Shown one piece after another: positions 1-6,795 of a stretch of 43,464 bases of DNA. The notes beneath the pieces were generated by a model, which had not been told where the DNA came from, did not search any database, and saw only the letters and a list, made by a program, of their open reading frames with translations. The DNA lies in NCBI RefSeq assembly GCF_001639105.2, contig NZ_CP028907.1, forward strand, positions 131,849 to 175,312, read 5' to 3'. This DNA comes from Azospirillum humicireducens. Lineage in GTDB: Bacteria > Pseudomonadota > Alphaproteobacteria > Azospirillales > Azospirillaceae. Made by a program: the position numbers and the translations under genes. Position 1 is the stretch's first letter, and each line of letters begins with the position of its first letter.

Positions 1-1
1 C

Positions 2-1444
2 GCCGACGGCTTCTGCCCCAGCTTCGTCTCGGTGGTGGGCGGGCGCTTGCGCAAGCCGGAGCCGGACAAGGTCGCCGCGCGCTTCGCCGACGATCTGGCG
101 GCGTTGCCGCTGCCGCGCTATGGCGCCGTCGATGATCTGGCGGAGATCCTGATCGTCGGGGTCGGCGGCACCGGGGTCGTCACCATCGGCGCGGTGCTGG
201 CGATGGCGGCGCATCTGGAGGGCAAGGCGTCCTCGGTGCTGGATTTCATGGGCTTCGCGCAGAAGGGCGGCGCGGTCTACAGCTATCTGCGGGTGGCGGG
301 GGATGCGGCGCTGCTCCATCAGGCGCGGATCGACCCGAAACGGGCGCAGCTGGTGCTGGCCTGCGACACGGTGGTCGCGGCCTCGCCCGACGCGCTGAAG
401 ACGGTGCGGCTGGGGCGGACGCGGGTGGTGGCCAACGCCCATGTGGCGCCGACCGGGGCCTTCACCCGCGACGGCGCCAAGCTGCCGGATGCGGGGGCGC
501 TGCTGCGCAGCCTGCGCCGGGCGGCGGGGGCCGAGCAGGTCGAGGTGGTGGACGCCAACCGGGTGGTCACGGCGCTGTTCGGCGACAGCATCCTCGCCAA
601 CGTCTTCCTGATGGGCGTCGCCTTCCAGAAGGGGCTGCTGCCGGTCGGGCTGGAGGCGCTGACCCGCGCCATCGAGCTGAACGGCACCGGCGTCGCCGCC
701 AACCTGCGCGCCTTCGCCTTCGGCCGCCTCGCCGCGCACCGGCCGGAGGTTCTGGCCGGGCTGGGGGCGGAGGAGGAGGCGCCGGCTACTGACCTCACCG
801 GCATCGTGGAGCGGCGGGCGGCTTTCCTGGCGGCGTATCAGGACCGCGCCTATGCCGGGCGCTACCGCGCGCTGGTGGAGCGGGCGCGGCAGGCGGAGGG
901 CCGCGTGGCTCCGGGGTCCACCGCGCTGGCGGAGGCGGTGGCGCGCAGCGCCTTCAAACTGATGGCCTACAAGGACGAGTATGAGGTCGCCCGGCTGCAC
1001 AGCGATCCGGCTTTCCGCAAAAGCCTGGAGGAGCGGTTCGAGGGGGATTGGAAGCCGGTCTTCCACCTCGCCCCTCCCCTGCTGGCGCGCGACACCAACG
1101 GCCATGGCGAGCCGCGCAAGATGGCGCTCGGCGCCTGGATCCTGCCGGTGTTCCGCGGGCTGGCGGCTTGCAAACGGCTGCGCGGGACGGCCCTCGACCC
1201 GTTCGGCTATACGGCGGAGCGCAGGATGGAGCGCGCGCTGGTCGCCCGCTATGAGGCGACGGTGGCGGAGATCGCGGACCGGCTGTCGGCGGACCGGCTC
1301 GCCACCGCAGTGGAACTGGCCGCGCTGCCGCAGGAGATCCGCGGCTTCGGGCCGGTCAAGCAGCGGGCGGTCGAGGCGGTCGAGCCGCGCTGGCGGGCGC
1401 TGGAGGAGCGGCTGCGGCTGCGGGAGACGGCGCGGGCGGCGTGA
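2..1444 (+). CDS. Indolepyruvate (2-oxoacid):ferredoxin oxidoreductase, fused subunits, C-terminal part (5' end outside window)
   Basis: This is the 3' part of a long fused 2-oxoacid:ferredoxin oxidoreductase. The frame is open from base 2 and begins ADGFCPSFVSV, the sequence that follows the ferredoxin-like or TPP half in indolepyruvate oxidoreductases. The gamma-type domain follows, with a glycine-rich nucleotide-binding start (VGVGGTGVVTIGAVLA, near bases 155-205) and FMGFAQKGGAVYSYLR. A family-specific C-terminal domain comes next (KLMAYKDEYEVARLH, then GFGPVKQRAVE near the end). The family oxidatively decarboxylates indolepyruvate and other arylpyruvates to acyl-CoA using ferredoxin. About 480 codons are visible; intact fused proteins are about 1150 residues. 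The stop lies 7 bp from the end of the convergent TPR gene, leaving no room for a separate terminator. Confidence 0.9.
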   Translation, partial: ADGFCPSFVSVVGGRLRKPEPDKVAARFADDLAALPLPRYGAVDDLAEILIVGVGGTGVVTIGAVLAMAAHLEGKASSVLDFMGFAQKGGAVYSYLRVAGDAALLHQARIDPKRAQLVLACDTVVAASPDALKTVRLGRTRVVANAHVAPTGAFTRDGAKLPDAGALLRSLRRAAGAEQVEVVDANRVVTALFGDSILANVFLMGVAFQKGLLPVGLEALTRAIELNGTGVAANLRAFAFGRLAAHRPEVLAGLGAEEEAPATDLTGIVERRAAFLAAYQDRAYAGRYRALVERARQAEGRVAPGSTALAEAVARSAFKLMAYKDEYEVARLHSDPAFRKSLEERFEGDWKPVFHLAPPLLARDTNGHGEPRKMALGAWILPVFRGLAACKRLRGTALDPFGYTAERRMERALVARYEATVAEIADRLSADRLATAVELAALPQEIRGFGPVKQRAVEAVEPRWRALEERLRLRETARAA

Positions 1445-1451
1445 GGCCGGA

Positions 1452-3128
1452 TCACTTCTCCAGGAAGTGCAGGAAGGGAAAGGCTTCGAAGTCGAAGCGG
1501 ATCAGGGTCGGCGCGCCGCCGCTGCGGACCAGATGGTCGTGGGTGCAGAAGGGGGCCGCCTGATCCAGGCCCCAGAAGGCCCGCCCCTCGTCGAAATGCC
1601 GGCCGATATAGGCGACGACGAGGTCGAGGTAGCGCTGCGCGGCCGGCGTCCGGTTGAAGGCCAGGAAGCCGGCAAGGAAATCGCGGGTCGGGCCGCGTCC
1701 GCGCCGGTCCTGCATCACCGCGACATCCCAGCCCGGCCAGCCGGCCATCGCCGCGCCCGGATCGGCGAGCAGCAGCGCATCGACATCGACCTGGATCACC
1801 GGCCCGACCTGCCGCCGCAGAAGACTCTGCGTCACCGCGAAGCGGGCGGAGGCGTAATAGGTCAGCCGCACGGGGTCGGGCAACCCGCCGAGGTCGGCGG
1901 ACTCGAAGGAGACGGACAGCGGGCCGCCGCCGGTGCCAGCCGGTTCCAACAGCGCGGCTTCGGTCTCCGCCGACGGGTTGACGATATGGACATGCAAGGC
2001 GCAGGACGGCGCCCGCTCACGCGCCGACCGCAGGAAGGCGAAGCCGAATCTGCGCCAATAGAGGTCGTCGCACCCTACCAGCAGGACCGGCCGGCCATCG
2101 GTCCTCGGCGCAACCGGCATGCGGCGGCCGGCATCGCCGAACAGGGTGGGCGGGTCGGCGAGCAGCCGCTCGAAAAAGGCCGGTTCGCTGCGCACCATCG
2201 TCCACAGCAGCATCTCGAAATCGGCCGCGACCGCCTGTGCCGGCCAATGGCGCGCGAATTTCCGGAAAAAGCGGCGGGCGACGTCGAGACGCCCCTGGCG
2301 GTACAGATCGTAGCAGACCACGGACAGCGCGACGCTGTCGCCCGGTTCGGACGACAGCCGCCGCCGGCCGGCCTCCGCCACCCGGCCCAGCATCCCGCCA
2401 TCCATCACCCCGTTCTGAAGGGCGACGACCGCCGTGCCGAACAGGTTCCTGCCGGCATCGGCATGACCGCCGCCGGCGGCACGGGCAAAGGCGGCGACGG
2501 CCTCTCCCATCGCCTTGCGGTCGACCAGACGGCCGGAGGTGGCCAGGGTGGACGCCATCAGCCTGCTTTCCGCCAGCCGGCAGAGGCCCAGCCGGTACAG
2601 ATAGTCCGGACGGTCGGGATAAAGCGCGTCCAGCCGCCGGTATGCCTCCTCGGCCGCGCCGATCCGGTCCTGGGAATAGAGACAGTCGCCGAGCCGAAGC
2701 AGATAGGATTCGGTGTCGGGGGAAAGGCGCAGAGCCCGGCGCAGGGCATCGGCCGCCGCAGCGCCGTCGCCCAGATCGGTCAAGGCGCCGGCCAGATTGC
2801 CGAAAGGCTTGACCCAGCCCGGATCGATCGCCAGCGCGGCCCGGTGACGGCCGGCGGCCTGACCGGGCTTTCCCGCGGCGCGCAGCGCCGAACCGAGATT
2901 GTCGTGATAGGCGGCGCAGAGACTGTCCCGTCCGATCGCCTGCCGGATCAGCCGCACCGCTTCGCCGGAGTCGCCGGACTGGTGACGCAGCACACCCAGC
3001 AGATGCCAGGCATCGGCCACCGCGGGCGCGGCCTGGATGATCTTCCGGTAAATGTCCGCCGCTTCGGCCAGACGGCCGCCCTGGTGCAGACCGACGGCAA
3101 GGCGAAGGGCTTCGGTAACGGTGGTCAT
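1452..3128 (-). CDS. TPR protein with C-terminal DxD glycosyltransferase-like domain
   Basis: This is a 558-residue two-part protein. Residues 1 to about 260 are tetratricopeptide repeats (AEAADIYRKIIQAAP, YHDNLGSALRAAGKPGQA). From about residue 345 a nucleotide-sugar-transferase-like domain begins (RPVLLVGCDDLYWRRFG). It contains QVDVDALLLADP near residue 447, whose DVD resembles the metal-binding DxD of GT-A enzymes, and GLDQAAPF near residue 515, typical of the second acidic patch in such folds. No signal peptide or membrane segment is visible, so a cytoplasmic location is inferred. The N-terminal repeats closely resemble those of the GT41-like protein at 19229-21430. The acceptor substrate is unknown. 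The gene stands alone downstream of the bcs operon. TPR is secure; the transferase assignment rests on motifs only. Confidence 0.75.
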   Translation of the reverse strand: MTTVTEALRLAVGLHQGGRLAEAADIYRKIIQAAPAVADAWHLLGVLRHQSGDSGEAVRLIRQAIGRDSLCAAYHDNLGSALRAAGKPGQAAGRHRAALAIDPGWVKPFGNLAGALTDLGDGAAAADALRRALRLSPDTESYLLRLGDCLYSQDRIGAAEEAYRRLDALYPDRPDYLYRLGLCRLAESRLMASTLATSGRLVDRKAMGEAVAAFARAAGGGHADAGRNLFGTAVVALQNGVMDGGMLGRVAEAGRRRLSSEPGDSVALSVVCYDLYRQGRLDVARRFFRKFARHWPAQAVAADFEMLLWTMVRSEPAFFERLLADPPTLFGDAGRRMPVAPRTDGRPVLLVGCDDLYWRRFGFAFLRSARERAPSCALHVHIVNPSAETEAALLEPAGTGGGPLSVSFESADLGGLPDPVRLTYYASARFAVTQSLLRRQVGPVIQVDVDALLLADPGAAMAGWPGWDVAVMQDRRGRGPTRDFLAGFLAFNRTPAAQRYLDLVVAYIGRHFDEGRAFWGLDQAAPFCTHDHLVRSGGAPTLIRFDFEAFPFLHFLEK

Positions 3129-3186
3129 CGGCGACAGGCTCTGAAATCAGGGGCGGTGAGTGGCGGCCCATGATTATCGCAAAATC

Positions 3187-3199
3187 GAGACCTTGTCTC
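3187..3199 (-). terminator. Possible weak terminator after bcsN
   Basis: On the minus strand, 18 nt after the bcsN stop, there is a 5-bp stem GAGAC/GTCTC with loop AAG, followed by GATTTTGC. It could end the bcs transcript before the TPR gene, but the stem is short and the T-run broken. Confidence 0.35.
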
Positions 3200-3216
3200 C
3201 CGCCCGCGACCTCCGG

Positions 3217-3903
3217 TTACAGTCCGCCCAAATCCTGCACTTCAAGCACGGTTTCCGGCAACGTCAACGTCATCGCCTCGAACGGGGCCAGCAGGGCGCG
3301 GATGTTGGAGCCGACGCCGCAGACCCGGTAATCGAGCCGCACCGCCTCGATCCGTTCCGGCAGAATGCGCTTGCGGTCGGTGATGAGCTGCCAGGCCAGG
3401 ACACAGCTGTTCTCGCCATCCTGGGCGGTGACGTAGTCGTAATCGCCGTAGCGGTTGCGGCGGGCGCCGTCGGCGACCTTGATGCGCATCTCCGGGAACT
3501 CGCGCTTCGTCGTCTCGGTCAGCGTCTCCATGGTGTAGAGCGGGACCGGGAAGACGCGCGGCGGCTGGACCAGGGCGCCGAACAGGCTGTCGGGCAGGGT
3601 CTGCACGTCCACCGTCAGGCGGTTCTCGCCCGGCAGCACCGTGGGGTTGCCCAGCGCCACGACGTAGCTCTTGTAGACCGTGCCGGTGTCGCGCATGCGG
3701 GCGGCGACGACGGGGAAATCGCGGCTGTCCGGCAGGGTCACCGGCAATGCGGCGGGCTGGATGCGGCGCCATGGCGTCGGCGCCTGGGTCAGGTTGTCGC
3801 GCACCCAGCCGGCGCAACCGGACGTCAGCAGGGTCGCCGCCGCCAGCGCCGCCAGCACAATTGTGCGCCTGCGGCCGGTCCTGGAGATCGGAGTCTCGCG
3901 CAT
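3217..3903 (-). CDS. bcsN: BcsN-like cellulose biosynthesis lipoprotein
   Basis: This 228-residue protein is the last gene of the cellulose operon. It begins with a basic stretch (RTGRRR), a hydrophobic segment and a lipobox-like LLTSGC (Cys30), so it is probably an outer-membrane or periplasmic lipoprotein. The rest is soluble (for example GNPTVLPGENRLTVDVQTLP and LPETVLEVQDLGGL). BcsN is an accessory protein in alphaproteobacterial cellulose operons; its biochemical role is not established, and the name rests on sequence feel plus position. The start at 3903 was chosen because AAGGGAG lies just upstream. In-frame ATGs at 3924 and 3939 sit inside a 15-bp tandem duplication and lack a ribosome site. 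Confidence 0.75.
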   Translation of the reverse strand: MRETPISRTGRRRTIVLAALAAATLLTSGCAGWVRDNLTQAPTPWRRIQPAALPVTLPDSRDFPVVAARMRDTGTVYKSYVVALGNPTVLPGENRLTVDVQTLPDSLFGALVQPPRVFPVPLYTMETLTETTKREFPEMRIKVADGARRNRYGDYDYVTAQDGENSCVLAWQLITDRKRILPERIEAVRLDYRVCGVGSNIRALLAPFEAMTLTLPETVLEVQDLGGL

Positions 3904-3910
3904 GGGGGCT

Positions 3911-3940
3911 CCCTTACCAGTCATGGCCTTACCAGTCATG
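3911..3940. repeat. 15-bp tandem duplication at the TPR gene/bcsN junction
   Basis: Two adjacent 15-bp units (3911-3925 and 3926-3940) match at 14 of 15 positions. The right-hand unit contains the TAA stop of the TPR gene (minus strand). The other is an extra copy in the spacer and carries the Shine-Dalgarno-like sequence of bcsN at its edge. Confidence 0.85.
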
Positions 3941-5737
3941 ATAGATCGTCTTCCAGGTGGTGGTGACGCCTTCGCGCGATTCCTCGGTGCTCAGCCGGTC
4001 GTCGATCGCCTTGAACTGGGCATAGGCCTCGTCGTAGCGCATCAGGTTGTAGAGCGCCCAGCCGCGCAGGATGCCGAGATTGCGCGGCTCCGGTTCCAGC
4101 TCCTTGCGGGCATCGAGCAGGCGCAGCACATCGTTGTAGCGCTTGTCCTCCAGCGCCCGGTTCGCCTCCGTCGCCATCAGCGCGGCACGGATTTCAGCCT
4201 TCTGGACCGCGGTCATGTTGGCCCGCGGCAGCTCGCGGGTCAGCCCGGCAACGTCGCCGGTGGCCAGACGGGCGATGGCCTGCCCATAGGCGTTCTCCTG
4301 CGCCGGGGTCGCCGTCTGCGGCAGGCTGCCGGCGGACGGGGTGCGCGGTGCCGCAGCGCCGGCCGATGCCCCTCCTTTCGCCGGCTCGCGCGCGGCCAGC
4401 GCCTGCGCCTCGACGAAGGCGGCCTCGGCCTCCGACGGGCGCTTCAGCTCCAGCAGGCACCAGCCGCGCTGCTGCAGAAGGGCGGCGGTCGGGCCGCTCC
4501 TGGCGATCGAGGCCCGGATGATGGCGAGGCAGGCGGCATAGTCCTGGCGGGCCAGCGCCCGGTCCAGCTCGCTCGGCCCCTGCGGACCGCCCCGCCCGCC
4601 GCCGGCGGGTCCGCGCGGCGGGTCCACCGCCTTCAATGCCTGGTCGACGCGGTTCGACTTGCCTTTCCACGGCGCGGCGGCGGCGCGTGCCTGCGCCTTC
4701 TCGCCCAAACCGTTGTAGGCCAGCACCAGCCCTTCCGCCGCGCGGTCGGACGGTGCCCAGCCATTGGCCTGCGAGAACCAGCTCTGCGCCTCCGCGAAGT
4801 TCTTCCGCTTCTGGAAATACCAGCCGAGCGCGATGGCGCCGTCAGCGTCCTGCTTGTCGCGGACGATGCCCTGGACGCGCGACAGGTCGGCGGCGGACAG
4901 GGCGCCGGCCTTGGGGTCGCCCAGCCGTTCCAGCAGGCGGCCGGTCTCCAGTTCGGCTTCGGCGGAGCGGACGGTGGAGTAATCCTCCCCCGTCGCCGGG
5001 TTGGCGGTGGCGCCCAGCGCCGTCAGCTCGCGCAGCCGCTCGGGGCTGAGGTAGCGCGATGCCTTGAAGATGGTGTCGCGCCGTTCCTTGGCCTTGGGGC
5101 AGCTGGTGACGATGGTCTTGTAGGTGTCGAAGGCGCGGTCGGCCTGCTTCAGTTCGGCATAGGCCTCGGCAAGGCGCCAGGCATTGTCCAGACGGTTGCA
5201 GGCCACCGCCTCCGGGTTGGCGGCGGCGGCGTCCACCACATCCTGCCAGCGCTTGGTGTCGCTGGCGGACCGGATGCGCCCGGCGCTCTCGGCAAGGTCG
5301 AGTTCCTGCAGCAGCTTGTCCGACGGCTGCCAGGAGGGAGACTTGCGCCGCTGCTCGGCGATGGCGGCCCGCGCCTCCGCCACCTTGCCTGCCGATACCA
5401 GGGTCCAGAACGGGCTTTCGTCCACGCCGGGAGTGGCAGGCTGCGGCGCGAACAGGTCCTTGGGCGGCTCCCAGGTCGGATCGAGAGCGCGCAGGCGGGC
5501 GATCTCCGCCTCCAGCCTTTCGCCGTCACCGATGCGGGCGTAATAGCGCAGCGCCGTCTCGTCCACCTTGCCGGCGGCGGGGGCGGAGCCGCTGCCGGGG
5601 GCGGGCGCCACCTCCACCTTCACGCCGGGGGCGAGTGCACGGCCGCCGCCGGGCGACTGCGCCCAGGCATCGCTCCCGCCGCCGAGCGCGGCGATGCCGG
5701 CAAGAAGAAGGGTCGGAAGCAGGACGGGACGGGTCAC
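3929..5737 (-). CDS. Secreted TPR-rich protein of the cellulose operon (BcsC-like, without barrel)
   Basis: This is a 602-residue protein between bcsZ and bcsN. It starts with GTG inside the bcsZ stop (GTGA overlap), which implies translational coupling. A signal peptide is visible (TRPVLLPTLLLAGIAALGGG, cleavage near AWA/Q), so it should be periplasmic. Degenerate tetratricopeptide repeats fill the rest (WRLAEAYAELKQADRAFDTY, ALGWYFQKRKNFAEAQSWF, ALYNLMRYDEAYAQFKAI). A Gly/Pro/Arg-rich linker lies around residue 370. BcsC proteins have periplasmic TPRs followed by an outer-membrane beta-barrel export pore. This protein has only the TPR part and ends HDW without a barrel-like C-terminus. It may scaffold export across the periplasm, with an unidentified outer-membrane channel encoded elsewhere. 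Confidence 0.85.
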   Translation of the reverse strand: MTRPVLLPTLLLAGIAALGGGSDAWAQSPGGGRALAPGVKVEVAPAPGSGSAPAAGKVDETALRYYARIGDGERLEAEIARLRALDPTWEPPKDLFAPQPATPGVDESPFWTLVSAGKVAEARAAIAEQRRKSPSWQPSDKLLQELDLAESAGRIRSASDTKRWQDVVDAAAANPEAVACNRLDNAWRLAEAYAELKQADRAFDTYKTIVTSCPKAKERRDTIFKASRYLSPERLRELTALGATANPATGEDYSTVRSAEAELETGRLLERLGDPKAGALSAADLSRVQGIVRDKQDADGAIALGWYFQKRKNFAEAQSWFSQANGWAPSDRAAEGLVLAYNGLGEKAQARAAAAPWKGKSNRVDQALKAVDPPRGPAGGGRGGPQGPSELDRALARQDYAACLAIIRASIARSGPTAALLQQRGWCLLELKRPSEAEAAFVEAQALAAREPAKGGASAGAAAPRTPSAGSLPQTATPAQENAYGQAIARLATGDVAGLTRELPRANMTAVQKAEIRAALMATEANRALEDKRYNDVLRLLDARKELEPEPRNLGILRGWALYNLMRYDEAYAQFKAIDDRLSTEESREGVTTTWKTIYHDW

Positions 5738-6795
5738 GGGTCGATCCCCAGGCTCTGGGCCGCCAGCGCGGAGAGGTGGAACAGGGTGGTGGAGTAATAG
5801 TCCTCGTCCGGCGCCAGCGGCGGCACTGTCACCATGTCGCCGGCGCCCGCAAGCCGGCAGGCCAGCCGATAGACCGCGAGCATGCCGACCGATGCCGCCA
5901 CCTGGGTGGTGGTGCCCCCCGGCAACGAGACGGTGGCGGGGACCGCCGATCCGCCGAACTTCGCCACCAGATCGGCATAGGGACGGAAATAATAGGGATC
6001 GCGGTAGCCGTCCCAAGCCAGATAGAGCGGCACGCGCACGGCATCGTAGCCATACTGCTTCCTGAAGCCCTCGGCGACCGTGACGGTGCCGGCGGCGTCC
6101 AGCGCCATCCAGTCCGGCGGCAGCTGGAACCCGCCGAAACGCGCCTTCGACAGCAGGACCAGCCCGGAATCGGTCACCTTGCCCCAGCGCTCTCCGCCGG
6201 GCAGGGCGGCAAAGGCACGGATGGCCGGAAAGATCCAGTAGCTGGGGTTGAGGACCAGCGTTTCGCCCTTGCGGAAACCGTCGCGCCCCGGCAGCAGCAC
6301 GGTCAGCCCGCCATGCTCCGCCAGCAGCCCGGTCTCCAGCGCCTTGACGATGGCGAGGGCGGCGGTGCGGTAGCCCTCCGTCTTCCACAGCTCGGCGGCG
6401 CGCAGCAGGGCCCAGGCGATCAGCATGTCGCCGTCGGAGGCGTTGTTGCGGTCGGTGACGCCGCCGTCGGGGGTCCAGCGCCATGCCACCAGCCCGTCGC
6501 CGCGCACCATCAGCGTGCGCTGGGTCCAACTCCACATCCGGTCGAAGGCGGCGCGGTCGCCGCCCGCCACGGCCAGCAGCATGCCGTAGCCCTGACCTTC
6601 GGAGTGGCTGACGCCCTTGTTGCCGGTGTCGACGATCCGCCCGTCCGGCTGCAGGAAGCGGTCGGCATAGCGCCGCCATGCCGCCGCATCGAAGGGCGCG
6701 GCGGCCAGGGCGCCGGCCGGCGATGCCGCCAGACCCGCGGCCGCCAATGCAAGGGATGCCGTCCCGATCAGCATGTCACGCCGCGATGGGGTCAT
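5734..6795 (-). CDS. bcsZ: Periplasmic endo-1,4-beta-glucanase of the cellulose operon (GH8)
   Basis: This 353-residue cellulase is of glycoside hydrolase family 8. SEGQGYGM holds the expected catalytic acid Glu66. ASDGDMLIAWALLRAAELW (residues 119-137) fits the family 8 signature, with Asp121 and Asp123. The N-terminus SRRDMLIG followed by a hydrophobic Ala-rich segment and an AxA cleavage site looks like a twin-arginine (Tat) signal. BcsZ trims or untangles nascent cellulose in the periplasm and is required for normal fibre export in several bacteria. Its ATG overlaps the bcsB stop (ATGA) and its TGA overlaps the next GTG, so bcsB, bcsZ and the TPR gene appear coupled. Length is normal for the family. 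Confidence 0.95.
   Translation of the reverse strand: MTPSRRDMLIGTASLALAAAGLAASPAGALAAAPFDAAAWRRYADRFLQPDGRIVDTGNKGVSHSEGQGYGMLLAVAGGDRAAFDRMWSWTQRTLMVRGDGLVAWRWTPDGGVTDRNNASDGDMLIAWALLRAAELWKTEGYRTAALAIVKALETGLLAEHGGLTVLLPGRDGFRKGETLVLNPSYWIFPAIRAFAALPGGERWGKVTDSGLVLLSKARFGGFQLPPDWMALDAAGTVTVAEGFRKQYGYDAVRVPLYLAWDGYRDPYYFRPYADLVAKFGGSAVPATVSLPGGTTTQVAASVGMLAVYRLACRLAGAGDMVTVPPLAPDEDYYSTTLFHLSALAAQSLGIDP

Noticed and set aside
3680..5797. Open frame of 705 codons on the plus strand across the TPR gene
   Set aside because: It is antisense to a secreted TPR gene with signal peptide and coupled start; no recognisable domain.
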